From Flavobacterium tistrianum (GTDB lineage Bacteria; Bacteroidota; Bacteroidia; Flavobacteriales; Flavobacteriaceae), in NCBI RefSeq assembly GCF_003254545.1, contig NZ_QJRH01000070.1:186001-250000 (forward strand): a stretch of 64,000 bases of DNA, read 5' to 3'. How positions within the stretch are numbered: position 1 is the first letter of the stretch; each line of letters starts with the position of its first letter. Shown one piece after another: positions 53,653 through 62,559 of this stretch. The position numbers and the translations under genes were made by a program. The notes beneath the pieces were generated by a model. The model was given only the letters and a program-made list of their open reading frames with translations. It did no database searches and was not told the DNA's origin.

Positions 53653-54573
53653 ATGTCAAAAACTATATTGGCAATTGTAGTCTTCTTTGCAGTAAGTATC
53701 AGTAAGATTGCATCGCAGAATCAAAAAATTTATGTCACTCGCGTTCAAAAAGAAGACAATAGTGTTGAGTTTAATTATATTAAATCTATTCCAGGAAATT
53801 ATTTTCTTGAATTTGATTTAGAAAGTGTAACTAATGTACAGGATATTTCTGCGTTCAAAAAAACTTATAATTTAAATATAACTGCTAATTCTGGTACACT
53901 TTTTAAATTGTATCCTATTGATAAGGATAGACAGATATATTGCTCTTATGCGTATAGTTACAAAAAAGGTCTTATAAAACCAGAAGTAGATAATTCTGTA
54001 GTTTATTATCTGCCATTTAAAGAAAACAAAAATGTAGAGGTATATGAGTCTTTTAGATACAATGTAAGTCCTGAGATCTGGAAAAATTATGGTATCTATT
54101 CTAAAACAAAAGATACGATTTGTGCGATGAGAAGAGGCGTGGTTACAGATATTAGAAAATTTCCTGTAACAGATAAAGGACAAACAACATTCAGAACAGA
54201 AGTCATAGTTGATCACGCTGACGGAACAAATGCGTCATATATTGGCGTGGATGAAAAATCAATCGCAGTAAAAGTTAATGATTTAGTTTTTCCAGGTTCA
54301 AGAATTGGATTAATAGATGATGTGGTAGATGAGGATAAAAACCACAATTTTAAATTCAATGTTTATTACTTCTCTGATGAAGAAATACAAGGATTGGACG
54401 GAAAAAGCCAAAAAATAGTAGAAAGATCGGTGTTTCCCGTTTTTTATACCATGGAAGGATATTTAAATTTAGCAAATGATAAAAAATATACTGTTAAACA
54501 TAATGAGGAAATATTCTTTAAAGAGATGACTGCTCAAGAAAAAGAAAAATACAAATCTCAGTATAAAGGTTAG
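53653..54573 (+). CDS. exported protein with degenerate M23/LytM-like domain
   Basis: A 306-residue exported protein when started at 53653 (signal peptide MSKTILAIVVFFAVS to about residue 20); a start at 53629 would add eight residues. Residues about 155-230 resemble an M23 peptidase core: MRRGVVTDIRK, VIVDHADGTNASYIG, VKVNDLVFPGSRIGLI. The HxxxD and HxH zinc ligands are missing, so it should be catalytically inactive and may bind or regulate the cell wall. Own promoter and own terminator; no link to the sugar genes around it. Confidence 0.6.
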   Translation: MSKTILAIVVFFAVSISKIASQNQKIYVTRVQKEDNSVEFNYIKSIPGNYFLEFDLESVTNVQDISAFKKTYNLNITANSGTLFKLYPIDKDRQIYCSYAYSYKKGLIKPEVDNSVVYYLPFKENKNVEVYESFRYNVSPEIWKNYGIYSKTKDTICAMRRGVVTDIRKFPVTDKGQTTFRTEVIVDHADGTNASYIGVDEKSIAVKVNDLVFPGSRIGLIDDVVDEDKNHNFKFNVYYFSDEEIQGLDGKSQKIVERSVFPVFYTMEGYLNLANDKKYTVKHNEEIFFKEMTAQEKEKYKSQYKG

Positions 54574-54588
54574 AATTATTATAAAAGC

Positions 54589-54620
54589 AAAAATGCTCCA
54601 TAATTTGGAGCATTTATTAT
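54589..54620. terminator. bidirectional terminator
   Basis: AAATGCTCCA (54591-54600) pairs with TGGAGCATTT (54606-54615), with A/T-rich flanks on both sides, between convergent genes. Confidence 0.7.
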
Positions 54621-54636
54621 TTTGTAAAACTTAAAT

Positions 54637-55845
54637 TTATTCCTTTTTTCTCCCTTCAATATTCGGCAAGAAACCAGTAATAACCCCAATTAAAGGTAGG
54701 AAAGCACAAATCTTAAACACATATTCTATACTCGTTGCATCGGCTATTTTTCCTAAAACTGCAGAACCTAATCCGCCCATTCCGAAAGCAAATCCGAAGA
54801 AAAGACCCGCTACAAGTCCTACTTTTCCAGGCATTAATTCAGTTGCATAAACTAAAATTGCAGAGAAAGCCGAAGAAAGAATCAATCCGATAATTACAGA
54901 TAAAGTTCCAACCCAGAAAAGAGAAACATAAGGAAGTATTAAAGTAAACGGAGCAACGCCTAAAATAGAAACCCAGATTACATATTTACGTCCGAAACGA
55001 TCTCCAACTGGACCTCCGATTAAAGTTCCTGCTGCAACAGCTCCAGAGAACAGGAATAAATAGACTTGCGACTGCTGAATCGAAATATGGAATTTATCAA
55101 TCAAAAAGAAAGTATAATAACTCGTAATACTGCTCATGTAGAAGTATTTAGAAAAAATCAAAACCAATAAAATTACAAGAGAAGCAATTACACGGTTTTT
55201 TGATAAATGATGCGTTTCAATTTTATGAGCCGATTTATTTGCATTTCGCTCAGACAAATGTTCGGTGTACCAAATGGCAATTTTGTACAAAGCAAAAACG
55301 CCAACCAAAGCAATAATACAGAACCACGCCACATAACTTTGTCCGTGTGGAATTACAATAAACGCTGCTAATAAAGGACCAATCGCACTTCCGGCATTTC
55401 CGCCCAATTGAAAGATGGATTGCGCTAGACCTCTTTTTCCGCCCGAAGCCAAATGCGCCACGCGAGAAGATTCAGGATGAAAAATTGAAGACCCAATTCC
55501 GATTAAACTTACAGATAATAATAAGTATATAAAGTTAGAAGCGATTGAAACCATAAAAAGTCCGACCATCGTAAAACACATTCCAATAATCAGTGAATAC
55601 GGTTTAGAATTTTTGTCGGTATACATTCCCACAAAAGGCTGAAGGATAGAAGCTACAATTTGGTAGGTAAAAGTAATGATTCCGATTTGAGAGAAACTCA
55701 AATTAAAGTTTTCTTTCAAGAGCGGATAAATTGACGGCACTACAGCCTGTAAAAGGTCATTGACTAAATGAGAAAAACTGATAATAAAAAGTATCGAATA
55801 CGTAGTTTTTTTAAGTATGTCAGGATTTGCTTTGATAGTGTTCAT
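54637..55845 (-). CDS. MFS exporter of the fosmidomycin-resistance (Fsr) type
   Basis: A 402-residue, 12-helix MFS protein when started at 55845 (MNTIKANPDILKKTTYS); the longer frame to 56010 would run over the divergent AraC gene and is rejected. Fsr-type marks: SFSHLVNDLLQAVVPSIYPLLKE in helix 1, GMYTDKNSKPYSLIIGM in loop 2-3, IFHPESSRVAHLASGGKRGLAQSIFQLGGNAGSAIGP (shown in parts in the protein around 120-155) and GPVGDRFGRKYVI in the second half. The substrate is unknown; relatives export fosmidomycin, nickel or other compounds. Divergent from an AraC regulator that probably controls it. Confidence 0.88.
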   Translation of the reverse strand: MNTIKANPDILKKTTYSILFIISFSHLVNDLLQAVVPSIYPLLKENFNLSFSQIGIITFTYQIVASILQPFVGMYTDKNSKPYSLIIGMCFTMVGLFMVSIASNFIYLLLSVSLIGIGSSIFHPESSRVAHLASGGKRGLAQSIFQLGGNAGSAIGPLLAAFIVIPHGQSYVAWFCIIALVGVFALYKIAIWYTEHLSERNANKSAHKIETHHLSKNRVIASLVILLVLIFSKYFYMSSITSYYTFFLIDKFHISIQQSQVYLFLFSGAVAAGTLIGGPVGDRFGRKYVIWVSILGVAPFTLILPYVSLFWVGTLSVIIGLILSSAFSAILVYATELMPGKVGLVAGLFFGFAFGMGGLGSAVLGKIADATSIEYVFKICAFLPLIGVITGFLPNIEGRKKE

Positions 55846-55934
55846 GTTGTATTTTTTGATTCTTAAATTAGGTTTAAAAACAACAGCTGTATTATTTTTT
55901 ACAAAATTGAAACAAATAACAATGTCAAAATTGC

Positions 55935-55942
55935 TATATTTG
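55935..55942 (+). promoter_or_regulatory. -7 promoter element of the AraC gene
   Basis: TATATTTG matches TAnnTTTG. It ends 4 nt before the ATG at 55947, so that codon would lie at or before the transcription start; the next in-frame ATG at 55974 is a better start. Confidence 0.5.
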
Positions 55943-55973
55943 GACAATGAATAACCAGATTCGGACATATAGA

Positions 55974-56765
55974 ATGGCGCAGGAGCATGGATACAGAGAA
56001 GATCCATCAATTCCTGTTATTGGTTATACCGAAATGGTAACCAACGAAATGTGTATTTCGCACTCGCACCCAAGAGGTCAATTGATTTATGCTACACGTG
56101 GCGTAATGAACGTTGTGGTGGGAAATCATATTTGGGTTGTGAATCCGTTGCAGGGTTTATGGCTTCCGGGCGGAGTAGAGCATCAGGTTACTTTTCAGAA
56201 AGACGTTAATTACTACAGCGTTTTTATCGATCCGTCTGCAATGGCAGGATTACCAGAGAAAAGTTTTTCATTTGATATTCCGATGTTTTTAAAACAATTG
56301 GTTTTTAAAATTATTTCTTTTGGAGTAGAAGGAAATTTAACGCCTCCGCAACACAGAATCATATCAGTTTTTCTGGACGAATTGGCTTTAATAGAACCAA
56401 GCGCGACTTTCCTGCCAACAACCAATCACGAAAGATTGCAAAAAGTAGTTGAACTGATAATGGAAGATATTGCCAGCAAAAACACGATCGATTATTACGC
56501 CGAACTTTCGTTTATGAGTAGTAGGACTTTATCACGTTTATTCATCAAAGAACTCGGAATGAATTTCAGCGACTGGCGTACTCGTTTAAAATTATTAGAA
56601 GCCATAAAACGCTTGGGTGAAAAGCAATCCATAAAAGAAATTGCTTTTAATCTGGGTTACGAAAATACCAGCGCCTTTATTTATATGTTTAAAAAGCATT
56701 TAGGAAAAACGCCTTCTAATTATATTCTGGAAGATGAAAATGAATCTGATAGAATGATTGCTTAA
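55974..56765 (+). CDS. AraC-family transcriptional regulator
   Basis: A 263-residue protein when started at 55974 (MAQEHGYREDP); the ATG at 55947 would add nine residues but lies on top of the expected transcription start. The cupin-like N-terminal domain (about 20-110) has SHSHPRGQLIYATRGVMNVVVGN and LWLPGGVEHQV; the C-terminal AraC DNA-binding domain (about 165-255) has MSSRTLSRLFIKELGMNFSDW and IKEIAFNLGYENTSAFIYMFKKHLGKTP, with two helix-turn-helix units. It is divergent from the Fsr-type exporter, which is its likely target. Confidence 0.92.
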   Translation: MAQEHGYREDPSIPVIGYTEMVTNEMCISHSHPRGQLIYATRGVMNVVVGNHIWVVNPLQGLWLPGGVEHQVTFQKDVNYYSVFIDPSAMAGLPEKSFSFDIPMFLKQLVFKIISFGVEGNLTPPQHRIISVFLDELALIEPSATFLPTTNHERLQKVVELIMEDIASKNTIDYYAELSFMSSRTLSRLFIKELGMNFSDWRTRLKLLEAIKRLGEKQSIKEIAFNLGYENTSAFIYMFKKHLGKTPSNYILEDENESDRMIA

Positions 56766-56795
56766 CTCATATATGTATAAAATCACTCACAATCC

Positions 56796-56897
56796 TTGTC
56801 ATTTCGACGAAGGAGAAATCTCCACGAGTAGCTCGACAAAGATTGGACTTTCGTTGCGGAATTACTTGCGAGGATTTCTCCTTCGTCGAAATGACAA
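56796..56897. repeat. 102-bp palindromic element, copy 2 (25-bp perfect arms)
   Basis: TTGTCATTTCGACGAAGGAG and onward (56796-56820) is answered exactly at 56873-56897. Same family as 42854-42959 and 62572-62680. The centre differs between copies. Confidence 0.85.
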
Positions 56898-57082
56898 AAA
56901 ATACGTAAATAATTAAAATCCGTTTTCATCCGCGTCTTCGCAATAGCGAATCCACCTCATACACATCCCATAAAAATTCTAACATCATTCTTTTTAGTAC
57001 TAAAAAAGTGATAAGCCGTAATTTTTCCCTTAAAAAATTATCAAAAAGTATTGTTTTTTATGAAATAGCAGGATAGTGCAGG

Positions 57083-57113
57083 TTGTCAAATGTAAAGATA
57101 ACACTTATCTTTA
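57083..57113 (+). promoter_or_regulatory. GH78 promoter with palindrome TAAAGATAA-CAC-TTATCTTTA
   Basis: A -33 TTG (57083-57085) is followed after 20 nt by TATCTTTA (57106-57113), close to the -7 consensus TAnnTTTG. A perfect 9-3-9 palindrome (57093-57113) overlaps the spacer and the -7 element and is therefore a probable operator. The start codon is 20 nt after the -7. Confidence 0.55.
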
Positions 57114-57132
57114 GTCCCAAAATACACTAACT

Positions 57133-59319
57133 ATGCTAAACCGCTTTTCCATTTTTAAGACTTTACTTCTTTTTGTTGCCCTTATTTTTTGTTTGCCATC
57201 ATCGGCACAAGAAAAAGCAAAAGAAGCGACATGGATCTGGTACCCAGGAGATTTCGAAGTTTGGTTGAGCAATAAAATGCAGGTAAGACGCACAGAACGC
57301 GAAGCCGTATTTCCTCCGCTTTGGCAATATTACAGTCCATATGCTTTGGTCACTTTTCAGACAGAAGTAGATATTCCACAGCCAGACGAAGTGAAAATCT
57401 TCTCAGAAGGACCTTTTCAATTACTTTTAGACGGCGTTCAAATTTACGGACAGCCAAAATCAATTTCAGTTCCTGCTGGAAAACACAAAATTTCCTTTAA
57501 AGTTTACAATCAGGAAGTGTTACCAGCTATTTATATTAATGGAAAGTATGTTAAATCTGATGCCTCTTGGAAAGTAACTAACGAAGATAAACTTTGGATT
57601 GATGAAACCGGAAAAGCACAACAATCGGGTACGCCTTGGGTTCCAGTTGGTTCTTGGAATTTTAATTCGCCAGAAAGTAAACCTTCCGGATTCAAACTAA
57701 CAACGAAACCTTTGAGCGCCAAAAAAACAGAAAAAATAGGAGCTGGTCAGTTGGTAGATTTTGGAAAAGAGACTTTTGGTTATATTAAAATTCACGGTTT
57801 AAAAGGAAAAGGAAAACTTGCTCTTTATTATGGTGAATCTCGTGAAGAAGCGTTGGATTCTGCGAAATGCGAAACTTTAGATCATTTATCTTTCGATGGA
57901 AAACAATCTGAAACCTATACGCATGATGGTTCAAAAGCATTCCGTTATGTTCAGGTTCAAGCAGATGCAGGTGTAAAATACGATTCGATTTCGATGCTTT
58001 ATGAATATCTGCCATTAGACTATCGTGGCGCATTTAAATCATCAGACGAACAATTAAATAAAATTTGGGATGTGTCGGCTTATACGATGCATTTAACTTC
58101 TCGCGAATTTTTTATAGACGGAATCAAACGCGACCGTTGGGTTTGGTCTGGAGACGCTTATCAAAGTTATTTAATGAATTATTACTTGTTCTTTGATTCG
58201 GCTTCGGTAGAAAGAACACTGTTAGCACTTCGTGGAAAAGATCCTGTGACGGCTCATGTAAACATTATAATGGATTATTCGCTGTATTGGTTTGTAGGCG
58301 TTTACGATTACTACTTGCATACAGGCGATACGAAATTCATCAAAACTTTTTATCCAAGAATGAAATCGCTTATGGATTTCTGTTTAGAAAGAAGAAACAA
58401 AAACGGATTCCTTGAACCATTAGAAGGCGATTGGGTTTTCATTGATTGGGCAGACGGATTGCCAAAAACAGGTGAAGTTAGTTTTGAGCAAATGTTATTA
58501 GCAAGAAGCCTTGAAGCAATGGCAGTAAGTGCTGAAATTGCTGGAAAAACCGAAGACCAAAAACAATATCAGAAATTAGGAACTGATTTAAAAACCAAAT
58601 TATTTGATGTGTTTTGGGATAAAAAAGAAAACGTAATGAAACACCAGCGTATCGATGGTAAAATCCAAAATATTGTAACCAGATACGCAAATATGTTCGG
58701 TATTTTCTTCAATTATTTTAATGAAGAACAAAAACAAAGCGTAAAAAATAAAGTACTACTGAATAAAGATGTTCTCCAAATCACAACGCCATATATGCGT
58801 TTTTATGAGTTGGAAGCGTTGTGCGCAATGGGTGAACAGAATTACGTTTTAAAAGAAATGAAAGATTATTGGGGTGGAATGCTGAATGAAGGCGCAACCT
58901 CTTTCTGGGAAGAATACAATCCAAATAAAAAAGGAACAGAACATTTAACAATGTACGGTCGTCCATACGGAAAAAGCCTTTGCCACGCTTGGGGCGCAAG
59001 TCCGATTTACTTATTAGGGAAATATTATTTGGGTGTAAAACCAACTGCTCCGGGATATTCTGAATACGAAATCAAACCTAGTTTAGGCGGTTTAAAATGG
59101 ATGGAAGGAAAAGTGCCAACACCTAACGGAGAAGTTACCGTGTATTGCAGTACCAAAGAAATCAAAGTAAAAGCGGGCGAAGGACAAGGAAAATTGATTT
59201 TTGAAAGTGCATCAAAACCAAAAACAAATTCTGGAACGATTACAGAATTAGCAAAAAATAAATATCAATTGATTGTAAAACCGAATGTAGAGTATAAAGT
59301 GAGTTATAAGGCTTTGTGA
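57133..59319 (+). CDS. GH78 alpha-L-rhamnosidase-like enzyme
   Basis: A 728-residue exported protein. Signal peptide about 1-25 (LPSSAQ). N-terminal beta-sandwich domains with ATWIWYPGDFEVW and the GAGQLVDFGKETFGYIKI stretch; the (alpha/alpha)6 catalytic barrel starts near residue 290 with FIDGIKRDRWVWSGDAYQS (F327 to W336 and on), which carries the expected acidic residues; a C-terminal beta domain closes with HAWGASPIYLLGKYYLGVKP. GH78 enzymes remove terminal alpha-L-rhamnose from pectin, flavonoids or other glycans. It starts a plus-strand gene run with two propeller proteins and a GH2 enzyme, suggesting rhamnogalacturonan side chains. Confidence 0.85.
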   Translation: MLNRFSIFKTLLLFVALIFCLPSSAQEKAKEATWIWYPGDFEVWLSNKMQVRRTEREAVFPPLWQYYSPYALVTFQTEVDIPQPDEVKIFSEGPFQLLLDGVQIYGQPKSISVPAGKHKISFKVYNQEVLPAIYINGKYVKSDASWKVTNEDKLWIDETGKAQQSGTPWVPVGSWNFNSPESKPSGFKLTTKPLSAKKTEKIGAGQLVDFGKETFGYIKIHGLKGKGKLALYYGESREEALDSAKCETLDHLSFDGKQSETYTHDGSKAFRYVQVQADAGVKYDSISMLYEYLPLDYRGAFKSSDEQLNKIWDVSAYTMHLTSREFFIDGIKRDRWVWSGDAYQSYLMNYYLFFDSASVERTLLALRGKDPVTAHVNIIMDYSLYWFVGVYDYYLHTGDTKFIKTFYPRMKSLMDFCLERRNKNGFLEPLEGDWVFIDWADGLPKTGEVSFEQMLLARSLEAMAVSAEIAGKTEDQKQYQKLGTDLKTKLFDVFWDKKENVMKHQRIDGKIQNIVTRYANMFGIFFNYFNEEQKQSVKNKVLLNKDVLQITTPYMRFYELEALCAMGEQNYVLKEMKDYWGGMLNEGATSFWEEYNPNKKGTEHLTMYGRPYGKSLCHAWGASPIYLLGKYYLGVKPTAPGYSEYEIKPSLGGLKWMEGKVPTPNGEVTVYCSTKEIKVKAGEGQGKLIFESASKPKTNSGTITELAKNKYQLIVKPNVEYKVSYKAL

Positions 59320-59334
59320 GTTTTACGTCCAGCA

Positions 59335-59421
59335 TGTCATTGCGAGGAACGAAGCAACCTCACTAATGATTGCGTAAAGTTTGATATAGCAAATGTGATT
59401 GCTTCGTTCCTCGCAATGACA
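59335..59421. repeat. 87-bp palindromic element (gtcattgcgaggaacgaagca family)
   Basis: TGTCATTGCGAGGAACGAAG and onward (59335-59357) and its exact reverse complement (59399-59421) form 23-bp arms. The sequence is of the GTCATTGCGAGG type that recurs in many Bacteroidota genomes; here it lies between two cotranscribed genes. Confidence 0.85.
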
Positions 59422-59437
59422 AAAAAATAAAAAACCA

Positions 59438-61114
59438 ATGTTTTCAAAAAATACAAAATACAACTTCAAATTAAAAACTGCTTTCCTAATGCTAATTGCT
59501 GTCTGTATCCAAGCCACAGCACAAACAACAGCATGGAAACCAGCCTCATTTGAAATTGTAAAATCAAAATACAAAACGTTCAAAACCACACAATACGCGC
59601 ATGTATTTTCAGGAAGCAAACACAATATTGTTCGTTTAGCTCCAGAATTGCAAGGTTTAACGGGTATTGAACTTCCTTTAGAAGCATATAAAAATGGAAC
59701 TAATGAATCCCTAAAGCTAAAGTTTGAAGAACCAGTTACAGTTTTAATAGGGGTTTTTAAAGAAAAAAACAATGAGGAATATTTTCAATTTAAAGATAAT
59801 GAAAATGCCAAGTTGATTATTGAAAATGGAATTACTATAACAGGTCTTCCATCTACGGATGTTTATGCAATGTCTTTTTCAAAAGGATCATTTAATTTAA
59901 AAAGCAAAGGATTATTCGCTTTTTTAGGAGTTATAAAAGCATCTGAAAAACTAGAACCAAGAAACGCCAATTTCCCAGACGGAAAACTTTGGAATCCAAC
60001 TTTTATTGTTGAAGGATTTTCAGATGAAAAACCGCTTTTCGAAATTATTGGTGGAGAAAACAAACCCGTAATTGATGAAGGAATGTCTGGAACCGAAGGA
60101 ATTCAAGGTGGTTTTGAAGGCGGACGAGTAGTAAAAGTCGGCGATACTTATCATATGTTTCCAACCGAAAGAGCAGGAGAAAAAGGTGTTGATTACTATT
60201 ACGATCGTGTAAAAACCAAAATTGGACATTGGACAAGTAAAGATGCCATTCATTGGAAAAGAGAATCTACAATTTATCAAGCAAGTGGAACTTACGCTGT
60301 AACGGAAGACGATAATCCGATGAATGATCGTCGTGCCGCAATTTGGTCGTACATGCCGGTTTTTAATGAAAAAGCAAATAAATGGTACGGCTATTATTTG
60401 GCTTACACCGTTAGTAAAGAAATAGAACCAAATCATTCATTCGGAAGAATTTGGCGTTGCGAATCAACTGTTGACGGAATCAACGGAATCGGTGGTCCTT
60501 ATAAAGATATGGGAATCATTATGGAACCGGGATTAGATTCTCAACCATGGGAAGGTCGTCAAGGCGTTGCTTCGTTTTTTCCATATCAAGTTGGAGATAA
60601 ATATTTCGGATTCTATAGCGGTGCGTATCCGTTCAATTCATGGGCAGATTATCCAAAGAAATCGGGAAAAGGCTGGTTTGTGGCTTTAGCCGAATCCAAA
60701 AGTTTAGAAGGTCCTTGGTTGAGAATGAATAAAGGTTTGGAACCAATTAAAACCATGCATCCGTTATTTGTAGAAAATCCAATCGTAAGTCAGTTGCCAA
60801 ACGGAATGTACATTGCAATTTTCGACGGAGGACCAGACGGCTGGGGGCATCATTTACCAAATATGATTGCGTATTCATTATCAGCAGACGGCATTAATTG
60901 GGCAGAAGCACATTATTTACCAATCGAAACCAAAGTCGATAAATGGTGGGATATTATGAGAACGCCATTATGTCTAATCCCAGAAGGAAATGACGTTTAC
61001 ACAATAGTGTATAATGCGATCGATTTAAAAAGAAGATTTCATCCAACGGGAATGGTAAAAGTCAAACTGAATAAAGACGTAATGGAGTCGAAGTTAAAAG
61101 AATTGAAAAAGTAA
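59438..61114 (+). CDS. exported beta-propeller protein, probable glycosidase
   Basis: A 558-residue exported protein. Signal peptide about 1-28 (CIQATAQ). Residues about 30-180 form a beta-sandwich; residues about 215-540 read like a five-bladed propeller of the GH43/GH117/GH130 kind: GGRVVKVGDTYHMFPTERAG, IGHWTSKDAIHWKRESTIY, MPVFNEKANKWYGYYLAYT, FFPYQVGDKYFGFYSGAYPF and PIVSQLPNGMYIAIFDGGPDGW. I did not find a family match, so the substrate is unknown; its operon partners (GH78, GH2) suggest a rhamnogalacturonan side-chain glycosidase. Confidence 0.6.
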   Translation: MFSKNTKYNFKLKTAFLMLIAVCIQATAQTTAWKPASFEIVKSKYKTFKTTQYAHVFSGSKHNIVRLAPELQGLTGIELPLEAYKNGTNESLKLKFEEPVTVLIGVFKEKNNEEYFQFKDNENAKLIIENGITITGLPSTDVYAMSFSKGSFNLKSKGLFAFLGVIKASEKLEPRNANFPDGKLWNPTFIVEGFSDEKPLFEIIGGENKPVIDEGMSGTEGIQGGFEGGRVVKVGDTYHMFPTERAGEKGVDYYYDRVKTKIGHWTSKDAIHWKRESTIYQASGTYAVTEDDNPMNDRRAAIWSYMPVFNEKANKWYGYYLAYTVSKEIEPNHSFGRIWRCESTVDGINGIGGPYKDMGIIMEPGLDSQPWEGRQGVASFFPYQVGDKYFGFYSGAYPFNSWADYPKKSGKGWFVALAESKSLEGPWLRMNKGLEPIKTMHPLFVENPIVSQLPNGMYIAIFDGGPDGWGHHLPNMIAYSLSADGINWAEAHYLPIETKVDKWWDIMRTPLCLIPEGNDVYTIVYNAIDLKRRFHPTGMVKVKLNKDVMESKLKELKK

Positions 61115-61209
61115 TAGACGTGGTAGAGGAAAGAAGCAAGAAGCAAGATTTTTTTGATTAAGAAGATAAAAGAATCAGCTAAATCTGCAAAATCTGCGAG
61201 AGAAAAATA

Positions 61210-61300
61210 AAAAAACTTTGCGCTTTAGCGACTTTGCGAGAGCTAAAAATTAAGCTTAAAAATAATCTCGCAAAGACACAAAATCGCAAAGAAAAAAAAC
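61210..61300. repeat. intergenic dyad (ctttgcgag / ctcgcaaag)
   Basis: ACTTTGCGCTTTAGCGACTT and GCGAGAGC on the left oppose AATCTCGCAAAGACACAAAA on the right, with an imperfect stem. Same family as 4009-4068. Confidence 0.55.
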
Positions 61301-61367
61301 AAACTTAGTACCGATAGATATCGGGATAATGCCTTCGTAGTAAAAGCAAACAAAACATAAGCCAAAA

Positions 61368-62492
61368 ATGAAAATTAAGTATCTAATCCTAACCATTTCA
61401 GCACTTGCCTTAACCAGCTGTGCAACCAAATACAAAAAAAGAGAAATTACCGAAAGCGTAATGCAGGAGATTTACGAAGAAATCAAAACGCCTTATAAAT
61501 ACGGTTTGGTGATGGTTCCTACCGATAACTCATACAAAATGGATTGTCCGAGTGTATTTAGAAAAGACGGGAAATGGTATATGACGTATTTAATTTACGA
61601 CGGAAGAGGTTATGAAACCTGGCTGGCAGAAAGCGATAATCTTTTAGACTGGAAACATCTAGGAAAAGTTATGTCTTTCTCAGAAAATGAAAAACATTGG
61701 GATGTCAACCAAAAAGCAGGATATATTTCGTTACAAGACATGACTTGGGGCGGAAGCTACGAATGGGAAAAGTACGATGACAAATACTGGATGAGTTATT
61801 TTGGCGGAGACAGTAAAGGATACGAAGCAGGCGTTTTATCAATCGGAATGGCTTATACAAAAGAAGCACCAACAAAACCGCACGAATTTCAAAGATTAGA
61901 AAATCCGGTTTTAACGCCAAAAGACAAAGATGCGAGATGGTGGGACAATAGTACGATGTACAAAAACAGTGTGATTCGTGATAAGGATAAATTAACAGGA
62001 CACAATTTTATCATGTACTACAATGCCCGCGGAGATAGTTTAAATCCTGCTAAAGGGGCAGAGCGTATCGCGATGGCGGTTTCAAACGACATGAAAACAT
62101 GGAAACGTTATGGTGATAAACCATTAATCAATCATCATAAAGGAATCTCAGGAGACGCTTACATTCAGCGAATTAATGATACTTGGGTAATGTTCTATTT
62201 TGGAGCTTTCTGGACGGGTTGGAATCAAGGCGCATTTAACCGTTTCGCAGTTTCGAATGATTTGGTAAACTGGACCGATTGGAAAGGAGACGATTTAATC
62301 AAATCGTCTGAACCCTACGATGATTTGTTTGCCCATAAATCATTTGTGGTAAAACACGATGGCGTTGTGTATCATTTCTATTGTGCGGTTAATAAAGCAG
62401 AACAAAGAGGAATCGCAATAGCAACTTCAAAAGATTTAGGAAAAAGCAAATTGAATTTTGTGCTGCCGCCAGAGAAGAAAAAGAAGAATTAA
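61368..62492 (+). CDS. beta-propeller lipoprotein, GH43/GH130-like glycosidase candidate
   Basis: A 374-residue lipoprotein (lipobox LTSC, C18). Five-bladed propeller pattern of W-x-M/D repeats: MDCPSVFRKDGKWYMTYLIYDGRG, LAESDNLLDWKHLGKV, KYDDKYWMSYFGGDSKG, MYKNSVIRDK, FIMYYNARGD, AMAVSNDMKTWKRYG and GDAYIQRINDTWVMFYFG. Similar repeats occur in GH43, GH32 and GH130 enzymes; the catalytic Asp/Glu triad was not placed. It lies in the GH78-propeller-GH2 run and probably acts on the same glycan at the cell surface or periplasm. Confidence 0.65.
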   Translation: MKIKYLILTISALALTSCATKYKKREITESVMQEIYEEIKTPYKYGLVMVPTDNSYKMDCPSVFRKDGKWYMTYLIYDGRGYETWLAESDNLLDWKHLGKVMSFSENEKHWDVNQKAGYISLQDMTWGGSYEWEKYDDKYWMSYFGGDSKGYEAGVLSIGMAYTKEAPTKPHEFQRLENPVLTPKDKDARWWDNSTMYKNSVIRDKDKLTGHNFIMYYNARGDSLNPAKGAERIAMAVSNDMKTWKRYGDKPLINHHKGISGDAYIQRINDTWVMFYFGAFWTGWNQGAFNRFAVSNDLVNWTDWKGDDLIKSSEPYDDLFAHKSFVVKHDGVVYHFYCAVNKAEQRGIAIATSKDLGKSKLNFVLPPEKKKKN

Positions 62493-62559
62493 GTACAAAG
62501 TACAAAGAATTAAGATATAGTACATTTTAAACCTGTTAGGTTTAATTACTCAAAAATAA

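Larger units (their letters stand above)
56766..57132. other. 367-bp intergenic region upstream of the GH78 operon
   Basis: Contains a 102-bp palindromic repeat (56796-56897) and, nearer the gene, the probable promoter with its palindrome (57083-57113). No other structure or gene was seen. Confidence 0.6.

Noticed and set aside
53872..54216. Minus-strand ORF inside the M23-like gene
   Set aside because: It is an antisense shadow; the plus frame has a signal peptide, promoter and terminator.
55846..56010. Longer start for the MFS exporter
   Set aside because: It would overlap the divergent AraC gene and its promoter; the ATG at 55845 begins a normal MFS N-terminus.
57091..57103. TGTAAAGATAACA as a further copy of the TGTAA-N3-TTACA site
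   Set aside because: The right half is changed and it lies upstream of the -7 element; the 9-3-9 palindrome explains the region better.
59323..59772. Minus-strand frame of 149 codons
   Set aside because: It crosses the 59335-59421 palindrome and is antisense to the beginning of an exported protein with a clear signal peptide.
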